Positions 45,529 through 57,900 of a stretch of 64,000 nt of DNA are shown in pieces. Below the pieces are notes generated by a model that was not told the DNA's origin, did no database searches, and saw only the letters and a list, made by a program, of their open reading frames with translations. This DNA is from Echinostoma caproni (taxonomy: Eukaryota; Platyhelminthes; Trematoda; Plagiorchiida; Echinostomatidae). How positions within the stretch are numbered: the first letter of the stretch is position 1; each line of letters opens with the position of its first letter. A program made the translations under genes and the position numbers. Where the stretch lies: contig UZAN01039800.1 of the NCBI GenBank assembly GCA_900618425.1, positions 1-64,000 on the forward strand, written 5' to 3'.

Positions 45529-46748
45529 TCAGCGTTCGTTTTTTTTATTACACACCAGTGTATGATGAAGAGCAGAGGGGGCGAACCCCATAGTCACGAG
45601 GACCTGTTGTTTAGCGGTGGAAACCTGCAATCTGAGCCCCGTGACTTGGAGTGGCGAATCACTTAAGGCCCTGCTAGGTTCCTCGTGTTCAAACCATCTG
45701 GTGAAACGGCTTGACCATGCCGCAGCGGGTAACCCTTCTGTCATTTGAATGAAATTATGCACTTCAGCTATTCGTGACTCGTATTGGATTTCGCGCATCA
45801 TGCGTTTGACATTTGGGAACACAAATTTCACACAGAGCCATTGCCTGGATTATAGGATGAGTGACCAACGTCTTGGGTGCGCTCTCTAGCCAGAAAATCG
45901 TCGACGAAATTGGACCTGTGTGCGGGTGCGTTGTTATGGTGCAGCAAGGACCTTCGTGCTAGAGTCCTTGGATGACGCCTGGTAACAACTTCCAGAACTT
46001 TCGGCAGACAGCAGGTGGTGTACCAGTCTCCGGTGCCTGTGATTTGCTGTACGAGCGATACCGTAGCCACATGAACACAGCCACCATTTTTTCCATACTG
46101 CGCTCACGTCGGAATTTCTGAGGCGGCTGCTCACCAATCAGCATCCTCTGAGCCGATTCTTGCTTGGTTTCTGGGTCGAAGCTGTACATTTAGGTCTCAT
46201 TACCACTTATGATCTCCCAAACTGCATTGGAATGTCCACCATCAAACCTGGCAAGCATGGTGCGACACCAATTCACCCGCACTGCTTTCTGTTGCTCACT
46301 GAGCTGCTGTGGTATCCAGCGTGTGCAAATCTTTCTAAGGGCGAGCTCCTCATGTAGGATGGTGCGAATTGATCCCAATGAGATCCCAATGGCTTTTACC
46401 AGTAGTGCTACTGTCACCTAAGTATCCTCCTTCAACATCGGTTGCACAGTAGCAATGTTTTACTTTGTGGTAGACTCCACAGGTCGACCACACCGTGTCT
46501 CATTATCCAGGGACAGCGTCTCGGTTGAATTCCGCAATGCACACAGTGCTTCTTGAAGGCGCAATAATACCAAAGGTAGCTAGCAAACGATCAACACTCT
46601 GCTGCTGCTTTAAACCAGATTTGTAGTCATAGGAAATCAGCGCCCTCCGGCAACCTCGACTGGGCTCCATCCTTAAAGTCCGACTATGGGGACCCTTATG
46701 ACTAGTGAGCTGTCCTCGGGTGTTGATATTTGGTTCTGTGACTTGCAA
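45529..46748 (-). pseudogene. Mariner transposase, dead copy
   Basis: Almost the whole transposase can be followed on the minus strand through several frames. The helix-turn-helix end is APSRSTVCIAEFNR. Then come GSIRTILHEELALRKICTRW, MLARFDGGHSNAVWEI, DPETKQESAQ, GEQPPQKFRRERS, LHHNNAPAHRSNF and FVFPNVKRMM. This is typical of mariner elements, which cut and paste at TA. All three catalytic acids of the D,D34D triad are gone: GDET reads GNET (46195-46206), HHDNAPAH reads HHNNAPAH (about 45930), and YSPDLAP reads YNPGNGS (about 45840). Stops and frameshifts add to this. Terminal inverted repeats could not be identified. Confidence 0.9.
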
Positions 46749-46899
46749 ACACTGAACAACACTAACAACAGATTATAGTTCACCTTTTCCTTGCTTGGTC
46801 ATCTGCACCTCATAAGTGCACTGCGTATCCGGAAACCTTTTTCCCTGCCCTCGTACTGGACCAAAAGAAAACAACGAGGACTTAATCCACGGAGAGAGT

Positions 46900-49800
46900 T
46901 GGAAGGATAAAGGATATTTGTTTGGATTTGGCTTCCTTCGAAGAATACCGGTACTACAAACTCAGAAAGCCGAGAAACTATGAGATATGCTAGTTATTCA
47001 TAGTTAACAGCATGGATACACTTAAAATAACTGTAATGTAATTCTTTATAAGTTCAAAGGCAAAATATCAAAATTGACTACTGTACGAAGTACTGTTTAA
47101 TCCAAGCCAAACTTTGCTGCGTATGTTTCTCAGTTAATTACAACCAGTGGTTATTCTAGAACCGTAAACGTAATTGCTGAATTAAAGATTATGATATATA
47201 CATATATCATTAAAACATGTTTGGGGGTCAGTTAACAAATGGCTCCATCGCTCCATCGCGTAAAGAATTGTTGTTTGGAACCGTAAACCGATTGCGGTTT
47301 TGAGCATTACCTAAGGAAAGTTGCTCAATGTCAATTTGCTTCTACTGATTGAACAACCATTGCATTATTGAGTAAATTACGATTTAACGTCGAATTTCAA
47401 CGAAAGGTGTTTTGTACACATTTATCTGTATTTCGTCAGTTTACCTCTAAATTGAAATAATTTTTTACCCCATTCAAAATGCATTATCAGCGAGTGTACT
47501 GGTGTTGAACTATGTGCCAGTCATCCGTGGTTTCTGCTAAAGACGTGAAAACAGTGGTTCAAATGGCAATAGGGAATTCCAAGTCCAAAATATTTTCAAG
47601 CAATTGGTTTTACAAACAAAATAAATTACCCTTTTGTTTTCACTACGCAACCAGTTTATTGAGAGTCCGTTCAAACAGCTATATTGGCGCTAGTTCATGC
47701 GCAATAGAAACATAAGGATCATTTCCTAAGATATCTGTGAAAACAGTAACAAAACCAAAGGTTTCATACGCATGCACTATAAACGTAATGAATTAATGAT
47801 CTTTGTTTGGGTGATACATCACAAGTTACGATTAACCTAAACATGGTAATTCCGAAAGGACGACTAAGATTGGTGGTATTCATGCATACCATCGTTACCT
47901 TCATCAAAATCCAATGTGTATTGACCATTATATAATGTTGTGAGTTCATTACTGTACAACGTTTACTCGTTGGTTGTGAGGATAACGCCCGTTTCAGGTG
48001 CAGTAAGAGAAGGAACAAATATGATTCTCAGTTGGATTTCGCACATGCGGGTTTAGCTCATCTCTGTTCATGTGCCCTGAGTACATTTGGACGTGCAATT
48101 CTGTCAACTTTGATAGTATCCTCTCGAATTGGTGAGATCAGTCTCGATAAACGGTTTCTCTAAAAGGCGTTAAAATCATTCAATTTCTAGCGAAATCGAA
48201 CGTTGCGTAAGTGATCTCAGAGGCCATCTGCTTCAATTGATCGGTAATGACACGTGCCTAAAAATCAATAAAGTTGATCACTGCAGTAAAATGGATCCAC
48301 AGCTGATCGCAATAATTATAATTAGGTGCTTTGAAGTAGCGGAATTCCAGGAAGATATTTATCAGTCCCTTACATTGATGAAAAAACCAATAACCAAATA
48401 TCTTGATCTGTAGATACATCTCTGCAAATTGGTAAACAGTCGTTTGCACATAGAAATATGCAGGGTCTAGTTTGTTCCTGTTGGCGAAAGTCTTGAACTT
48501 ATTTTTGTTAGAGCATCAAGAATCTCGGTCATCAAAAATCACGAAAGTTACTACTTCTTCTGCGCCGCAGGTAGGATTTTAGTTGGAATCTTTTCATGCG
48601 TTTCTCCTCCATTTACAGAAGACTGTGCATAAAATATCATAATAACAGACTGTCACAAGTTTTCTTGTAATCCGCTGGAGTTCACAGACTAAAAACAGGG
48701 TCAAGCTAGTGATTCAAATCGATAGACAACCAATGTTTGCGGTTATCTCAGTCTAAAAACATATCAGGCGGTCATCCTGTTATAAGCTTTAGTTTATCGA
48801 GTACTGTTTAATATAAATGATGTTTTGCAGCTGCAAAATACCATTTGAATAAACAGTATTCATTTACTGACTCAGTATATATATGTACATATATATTATA
48901 TATATCTGTATTTATTTACTGATCTAGGCAATCAAATCAATATGTATATGGGCAGTATAAACATTTATGAGGTTACGTGAGTAAGCATATTATGCGTAAA
49001 AGGATGTATTGTTTTATTGATATCAAATATTAAAGCCAAACACTATTGCTTAGTGCGGTAAATATTGTCACTCAATGAAGTTACGGCAAAGAGAGTGAAT
49101 TACAAATCTATAAATTTATATAAAATTTAACTAATTATGATTCTAGCGCCTACAGAAACTTTCAGCAAGGATAAATACACTCACATGACGCTTTTCAAAA
49201 CAATTCAACAGAGAGCAAGCACACGGTCTTTTCATGTAGACCTTCTGGACAAGAAGGTCGTTGAATGCTAAAACATGAAGCACATCACAAAGTGTCTTCA
49301 CAACTACTGGGAAACAGCTGTTGATCGGTTACATGGTGCTTTCTGTTGAGCTTAGTGATGATGTAAGCAATCTGTTGTGCATTGCCCAACTTTTGGGCCC
49401 AAAATTTTGCTTTCGTTCCACTTAGCACTACTTATTTTTGCTGTAATTGCAAATAGATATTTGAATAAGGTTTCTGAGCAATTACCTCTAAATGAGTTTC
49501 CGAAACTTTTGTGACGAAGCTATCATATAAATTTGGCTACATAAATGAAACATTACATATTGTATTGTCTTAACAGAAAAATCTGTCCTCATACCTAATT
49601 CAATTGGACGATTGCACGATTTCACAACGAATCCCAAGTACAAGTTGGTGAGCAAACAACACTGTTCTAGCCTTCCTCCCTGCCTAATATCAATATATGG
49701 TAAAGACGGACAGCTTACAAATTGAGCGCATAGTGGAGCAACTGTAATAGGCGTCTCATTACTAGAGAATAAAATCTTTTGGGGTGGAAAGTTTAGAAGG

Positions 49801-51630
49801 AGCTCATTTTTCCTTTCCGTTATCGATTATGGTCCTCGGTTTTTTAAGTATAGGTGCACAAGCAGAGAAGGGAACACGCGTCGTCCACTTCCAGATCTGT
49901 TGTAAAACTGATGGCGCGGTAAACACTATTGATTAGTATATTGTTAAACTTTTCCAGGAAATTTTTGTGTTTCAAAAGAACAACAGTGTGGTGAATCTGT
50001 CAGCTTTACGGTCGAAGGAATTAAGAACAGCGGAAGACCTCTTGATTTTTCAGCTTTTGGACAAGCTCACTTGAAGTACTAAGGTGCGGCAAGCAAATCC
50101 ATCAGTTTGTCGAAATATATCTTCAGCGTACTGAGGTAACCAGCGGCACCCTAATTATACACTTTTGGTAAACTTACAGCCTCGGTAACTAGGAGCCTGT
50201 AGACTTCAGTTACCCAGATTGAGGGTTACATATACGAATTAATTTCTAGCATATTTAGTTAGGACCGATGACATTTCTCTCCATTCTGACTCGTTTAATT
50301 TTTTACAGATCTCAAGGAGTTTGGTTGATCTAGCAAAATATCCCATATCATCTTATTGTATTCAGCTAAAATTCAGCAAATCTGCGCTTGAATCCTTGTA
50401 TTTTCACAATTACGATATCGCGTTTTGCATATCATAATCAACTTAAGAAAGTACTTTTATTACACATTGCTCTGTTACTTTTAAATCGCATAAATCGACG
50501 TCATATCTAGCTTAATGTAGAAAATACAGTGAGAGTAGATGATAAAACACTGAATGCCGGACCACGAATGATTTTAGAATAATAAATTAATTTCATGAGC
50601 TCAACAGGCTGGTGACCGCAAAGAAAACAAGCATAAAATGGGCCTGAGTTGATCAATGAACTTTTTTCTTCTATGTCTCCTATGTGAGCTTCAGGGTCGC
50701 GACACTACTTATTCAAAACTAGCAACTATGATCACTTGGATAGGATTAGTTGTGAATTTAGTCCCACTACATGATGACTTTCGCTGTGCATAGAATAAGC
50801 AAAGCTGAGAAGTATTGTGAAGTTGTGTAAACATAAATGAGTCTCATTGACATGGTGAATTTATTAACCCAACGGCAATCAAACACGAGCCTTATGGGTG
50901 GAAGGAAAGCATACTGTTCAATTTAGCCCCGGGTAGCTGATCGTTTTTCTTCAATTTGTATGTCAGCGTCATACCACTAGTTTGTTGTGGAAATCACCCC
51001 TCACTTATCTCCAAACCAGCCTTCAGAGCTGTGATTCCGTTCGAGACATTTCAAACCCGGTTACTCGGTACATGAAACATTTCACTAGACATTTCACGAA
51101 GGATTGCAACACCATGATCAGCTTCTCAGCCGTCAAGTCGGAGAGTAAGCTCAAGTTCTGCTATGACGTCCAGAGTCTGATTCTTATTCGATCGGTTGGT
51201 TCGCATCACGGATAGATACGAAAAGCAGCTTTTGAGTGTGTCAGTTTTTCTGTTCAGATTCCATTTGAATAGAAGACGTCAAAAATCTTCCAACAAGCTT
51301 GTTTTTTTTGGAATAATTACATGAGTAGATATTACTCTCTTGTGCTTGTTGTTTTTCGGATATCCACTCATTTGTTCTGTCTGTTTGTCAGTCTGTTGGT
51401 GAATCAGTAAAACAAGTTGTTGATTGATTGTTTGATTAATTTTAGCTCATATCATCTTTGATTTTACTTAGTCTTTAAGTAAGTAACTAAATTATAGACT
51501 ATTGAACAAATAATAAAACCAGATGATGCAGAAACCACTATATTGAGTTTGTTTGGTATGATACTATGAAACCTTTTTGGGGCGAAGGATAGAATAGGAG
51601 AAGCAGTTCGGGCAGAAATCCGATCCCTTT
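46900..51630. other. Intergenic DNA downstream of ADA-A
   Basis: AT-rich with no convincing coding frame. A TA/TG-rich tract lies at about 48877-48908. I identified no transposon here, although old unrecognisable ones may be present. Confidence 0.45.
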
Positions 51631-51636
51631 TGTTAC

Positions 51637-51924
51637 TTATGAACGAGTTCGAATGTGTTCAATCAATTCGGCCTGTTCCTCTTCGGAATCAATAAACGCT
51701 GCTTTGGCTGCATACAAATTGCACAGCTCCAAGTCGCGAGTTGACAAGCCCAGTTGAGCAGTACAATATCTGTATTCGTCTCGAANNAGCCATCGACCGG
51801 TCATAAGAGGAGCATCCGTGTTGATAGAGACGCTCAAATGGTCCGCGACAAACTGAACGACTGGATGTGTTTTGATCTTTTCCAGATTCACTCCTCCTGT
51901 CATAACACTTGAGGTAGGGCAAAC
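51637..51924 (-). CDS. ADA: ADA-A exon 4 and stop
   Basis: Codes residues 249-343: VCPTSSVMTGG, SVSINTDAPLMTGRW, AAKAAFIDSEEEQ, ending HIRTRS and the stop TAA. The acceptor is TTTCCAG|GTTTGC. The two N bases at 51786-51787 keep the frame and affect two codons just after GRW. No AATAAA was seen within about 200 bases after the stop. Confidence 0.92.
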   Translation of the reverse strand, partial: VCPTSSVMTGGVNLEKIKTHPVVQFVADHLSVSINTDAPLMTGRWXXRDEYRYCTAQLGLSTRDLELCNLYAAKAAFIDSEEEQAELIEHIRTRS

Positions 51925-54900
51925 CTGGAAATGGTGGTTTTGCCGAGAAAGCGGAATTACAATATATATATACTTTTACAGTATTACATAAACGTGCTAA
52001 AACTAACAGTGTGCCGAATTTTGTAAAATTCCAGGGGAGCCTTTGTCTCCTTAAATGTTATTTAGACAATCAAGTACATTTAGCATAAAAAATTCTAAGA
52101 TTGAGTCAACAAGAATGATTCTGTTTAAACATGGTACATCATCAACCCATAAGTGATATGATTTCTCTTGGTACTTCTTCATTTGCTTTGTTTNNNNNNN
52201 NATCATTCAATGAGTAGCCTTTTATTTGTAGCTAATAGACATATTTACGTAAAATGTGTGCGATGTATCTTCTGAATCGTGCTTATTCGACAAATATCTA
52301 GAAACTTTTCATCCTCCACACTTTTTGGATACAAATACTGCTAAGTAAATAAATTTCTTTCAATGTTTCTTTACCAAAAATGGACTTGATTTCTAATACG
52401 ACATAATGGAGCACGTTGTTAAAATGCGGTGCCTTAAAATCGGCCGCAATTTCACAGTTCAGTTTCCACTCAACATCATATTACTGTACATGTACCGTGC
52501 TTGTATTACTTTGAAGGTCATTTTAAGCTCGCACAAGCTTGAAATCATTAATTCTTTTCGTATTTATGCGCAAACTGGACACAGATTTGTATTTACAAAT
52601 TTTGTTTGAAACAAATCTAAAACACTTCCTAAAGAGGCCGAAGGAATAGTACACAAACATCTGCTAGTCTGCCAACCTAGTCCTCAGTGATGTTCTAGCG
52701 GAAACGCCAAAAATCCGGTAACCGTAACCAGCAAACTAAGAACGTTGCTGAGATAAATTGATGAGCTGCGTTACACCATGCATGCAACTTGTAATCCCTC
52801 ATGATCCACGCTCATCCGCAAAGCATTTTTTATGAGATTACAACACCATCATTCTCTCCCTTAGACTAAAACTTCTTGCGCTATCCCCTGCTGATCATAT
52901 TTTGTACCAATCTTTTGTGTATTGGTTTACTTAAGAAGGATTTTATTCTTCAAAGAAAATTTATAAAGCTTCTTCCAAAATGTGGTAGAGTTCCCAAAGT
53001 GATCTTCGTAGATGTCATTGCTACTAGACCGCATGATGCATGTAACGAACTTTCCGCATTTGTGCTTAAAGGCAATTCACAGGTAATGCACAGTGAGCTG
53101 CACACAGCCGTATCTACGTCTGTCAAACGAGCTGGATTTAACGTTTAACTTTCCTGTACCTCTGGTTTTCGCAATCTCTTTGTGTCATACTTCTCTTAGC
53201 CTCTTGTTTGCTTCAAAAAAGTAACCACGTGCACATTCACTTGCTTATCTAATTCAGCTTTCACGGTTCTTTTAATCGTTCTACGTATATTTTATTCGGG
53301 GTATCCGCAGCAACAGGAATGCAGGAAACTGAAACCTAACCCAACATGAATGCACAATTTTCATATTGACTTCATGCGATGCTGTCAAAATCTATTGGAC
53401 GTGGTACAAAACTGTTTATAACTAAACTATTGCGTCATCGAATTCCAGTACCACAATGCATACGTCTGTCACTACGCATTTACTCCTCATCACACCCGAT
53501 CGTATTCCGTATTGCATCAGAATATGATTGATGTTGAATTGTTTTGACATGTTTTAATGCAAGGCGGAAAACCACTATCTGAGATATTGAAGTCATTCGT
53601 TTCGGAATGACAATACGAAAAACCCAAATGTTGAATGGTCAGTTAAATGGTCAGTGTTTATGAGTGATATAAATGAATGAAAGTAACAACCCGATTAGTA
53701 GGAGCGTAAAATTTACTGGCACCCTATGCTAAATGCTACTTGACAGCTTGATGCAGTTCATGTACGCAATGGGAATATTTACTTTTTGCTAGCTTTCTTC
53801 AATGTGTACTGATCAACTCCAAAATGATAAAGTGATGAAGAGTACTGACGAATGGGCAAATCAGCGTTTTACATTTAATGGAATATACTTTTGGCTGCTT
53901 CACTCGTGGAGTCATTACCAAGCGGTCAAATCTTATCTAAACGTATATTTGAGTAGAAAATTTATATTAAAGAAGTACGACAACTGTCTCAGCGCTCTGA
54001 CGTCCCAAGTTTAATGATGCAAAAACAATTAACTACTCCTGGCTCCGCCTCAAATCCCATGATCTGTCTTGTCCTGTTCCGTCGAATCCGAAGATTGCAC
54101 GTGACATTGATCAGCAAACTGCCTCACTGACCGAAGTCATCCATCATCAGTAAATGATTGAACACAGAACTAAATACTGGATGCTTAAGGGCTGTGCCAA
54201 TTATTATCCGCATAGAACGCACAAGAAAACATTCTGAAATAAAAACTCATCAAATGAAATGATACCATATGGCTATCGGACGGAAATAGTCAAAGCTCTT
54301 CCAACTGGGTTTCGGCTCGTAGAAGAACTGAATTCACTCACTTCGAAGTGTACCCCTGTTGCTCGAACGCTTTCGTATATAGTAGGTTCTTGCAAAACAC
54401 TATATCCATGCCCGATTCGTTCCGCGTGCAAACTGCACACCGCTTCCATCACTGCTTCAGCCGGACTGTTCTCACCGGCATGCACAGTTCGATGAATCTG
54501 TTGTCTATAAGCTTCCTTAAATACGTCAATAATTCTGGGAGATAATCCGTAATCCGGCCAGGTTGCATCATCACCTGAAAAAGAAGGAAGGAAAATAAAA
54601 GGAAAGAAAGGAAGGAAGGAATTGATTGATCTATCTTTAATTGTCTAAACAGTCCCACAGTACACATCTCAAATAGAACGAGATCAGAAAGTTGTGCATA
54701 GAGCTTTTCAAATTCCACCTCAACATCAAGTTGCTTAGATCTGCCATAAAGACAACAAAACTTTGGTCCTAGAGACAATACTTCTAACAACATTTTGTCC
54801 ATATTTACACATGATAGATTGTGAACGTACTGCTCAGGGTTGACAGGAAACTCACCCACGGGCTTGACATGGTTAAGTCCCTGACGCAGCGTGGTTCGAA

Positions 54901-57900
54901 TGCGTTCACCTTGCTTAGCCACGATCGACTGAACATAATCCTCGAAAGATTTTCTCTCGATCGGCGGAAGATTATCAAACACAATTATGCGATCATTGAG
55001 AATTCCACAACCGGTTCCAAGATGAAATTAGCCCCAGATAACCCATGAGGTTATTTTCCCTTCCGCAAATCATTTGTTTGCGTTTTTATGGTTGAATACT
55101 GATTTATATATAAATAGCGTAATATTTATTGTGATGTATTTGGTATGAATACGAATCACTGAAAACGAGCTTGTACGCCACTCCTTGTTCTATTTAATCT
55201 ATCTTTGTATGAGAAAGGGGAAAACGAAAGGGTCATGTACGTCTTGCTGTGGTTAGGAAAAGGTGATGATATATGTATGTTTATTAGACACGAGAGACCT
55301 CCATCCCCGATCATCTGTACAAAAGTAAACTGGGTGCCATCGGCTTTTGTTGGATCAGTATTCTCTAGCCAACTTGATCGGAACCCATCGGAAACAGCCT
55401 CGATCACGAAACAAATGATTGCTGTATTTAATAAAACCCAAGTTGATTTGAGCTTGAGCTAATGTGAACGTTATTCTTTCTTTTTTAGTTCTTGGTTTTT
55501 TTTCATTATTAAACTCCGTCTCACTCACGACGGTCATCGCTCTCTTATCAAAAGTTATGAAGCAGACGGCAGCTGTGTATGAGTCCACACGAACACATAA
55601 TCTACCCAATAGGCATTAGTGATAGTCAGCACAGCTTTGAAGTTTCCCGTAACTATTTTGAAAACTGTTTGATTACTATAGGATGTGAGATCTTCATTTT
55701 CACATCATCAACGCTAAACACTTTTTCTAAGTTAATTCGTTCGACAGGGAATACCGTATTGTTTATATTCCATTTTTTTGCAAATTTCCAGAAGTTTTTC
55801 ATGTAATTCAATTGTAAAAATCTCACGAGCTTCGAAGTGACCCATGCGTTAGGTGGGGCCTCGCAGATTAGCGATTTGTGTGTGTTTGAATTCCGAATCA
55901 ATCAAGATTGATTGAATATAATAAACAATAATTCTATGAAAACAGTACGCATTGCCCATGTGCTACCTACCAATCAAAAACCTTAAAAGCACCGTGCAAA
56001 CTTTTTTATCCTCGTTAAGAATCATTCATTTGTAGTATACATCTACCTAGGATGCGATGACTTGTACTCACATATGCATTGCTTATTGCTTTTCATCTAT
56101 ACTATAAGGTTATATTTCATAACATGCTCATTTAGTACGATCCATACATAAATCTCTAACCATTTATTCTTCAACTAATCAAATTGCATGCAAACACATT
56201 ATCTCGGTGATATTTACTGCACAGGTGAATCTCTTACCGGACACATCTATCCCGACTACTCCATGTTTCCGGTATTTTATGGCCAATTCTAGCACTTCCT
56301 CTGCGGTTTCCGGTTTGTGACGTAGAATGCATAGTAACAGACGTACTTCCAGACCGTACTTATGTTTGCTTTGTTCTATTGCTTCCAGTACGGCCCGGGT
56401 TACGGCATCCGCGTCCAAATTAGGACCGATGAGTAGGTGAGGTGCAAATCGAAGCTCCACATAACACAGGCCGGCTTTAGTTGCACAATCTTCCACACAT
56501 TCTTGGGTCACTCGAATGATGGCTTCCTATGAGAAAGGGTAGTGCGTAAAAGTAGATGCTTCGTAAAATTTACAAAAAGCTGGCTGAATTCCTTCACATT
56601 AATACTTGGCAATGAAAATTCCAAGAAAACTCATATATGGGGAAAACTAGTGCTACCACAAGTTCTGAGTGACAAGCGGAGTTTTTGTTACTTTCTATTG
56701 CAAACAAATATTCATTTTTCTGTTTCACAAAGTGCCCTTCTGTTTACCATCCCAAATTAAGTGCAAAGGGATAGTTATTACTAAGCGAAATAAGATTAAC
56801 TACATCTGGTGTTTAAATAAGTGCTGTGCATTCGCAAAATATCACATTAAACCAATCATGACAAAAGACTAGACAACATCATGATTTCAATAGAGAGAGG
56901 GCCGGAAAACAAAACTGAACAGCCGTTTCCTTTCTTTTGGCATTCAGCAGCAATGTAAGGCGATTTGGTGTTGGCAGCGGGGACTAAAATCGAGAATGTT
57001 CAGTTGAGCTACATTATCATCAATCACGAATTACATATATCCTGGTTTTGTTCCATGCAAGTTCATCGAAACTGGGGCATTGTATTGTTGGTTTTTGATA
57101 AAGAGTATCACACTTATGGGGAAATATGGAAACCCACAAAGGATATGCAGTGCAAAGTTACTGGGAATCTACACGGGGTAAAACATAAAGTCAATAATCG
57201 ACTTGGTTTTATTCTAAACCAAAAATTAAAGCGAATATTTTTGTGCTTGATTCATTCAGACTGAATTTAGATTTTCTCTTGCTTCAGGACCATTGAATTT
57301 GTCTGAATGTATGATAGATAAATATGTTGTTACAATAATCGCCCACGAAACCTACTTCATGGATCTGTACAACCAAGACTTATTTTACATCACCCAACGG
57401 GACATCGTCTAAACTGATTTTAATGGTTTATGTGTACTCCGGAGCATGGAGCCTTCTGATACCGCATGCACACTCCCACTTTCATTCTCTGTGCATTCGA
57501 CTCTATTTTTTACCAGTATAGTTTATTTTGTACACACATGCTTGGCAGTTTGTGCGTGTGCAATAGGCTTTAGTGAATAAACACAGGTACTTCGTGTTGA
57601 TCAAAGTACACGAAGATATTCCGATTGAACGGGAATTCGTACCGGGTGATTAGATTCTATTCCCATGCATTAAAATTAGTTCCTGTCATCCATGTGTGCA
57701 TATTTTCAGGTTTATCCAATCGTTGTTTATATACATGTCAACTTCGATGGTTTTCTCACACAGACTTATTGATATTTTGACCAGTGAGGAAGTTGGAAAC
57801 TGCTGGATAAGTGATTAAAGTTACCGGTAGATGAGATTGAATTTGGGCTTTAAATTTATCAATCATCATGGGATACGATCAAGTTCAATGCAAATTCCAA

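Noticed and set aside
52876..53148. 90-codon frame in ADA-A intron 3 as a nested gene
   Set aside because: It starts without an ATG, shows no domain or signal sequence, and is antisense to ADA-A in plain AT-rich intron.
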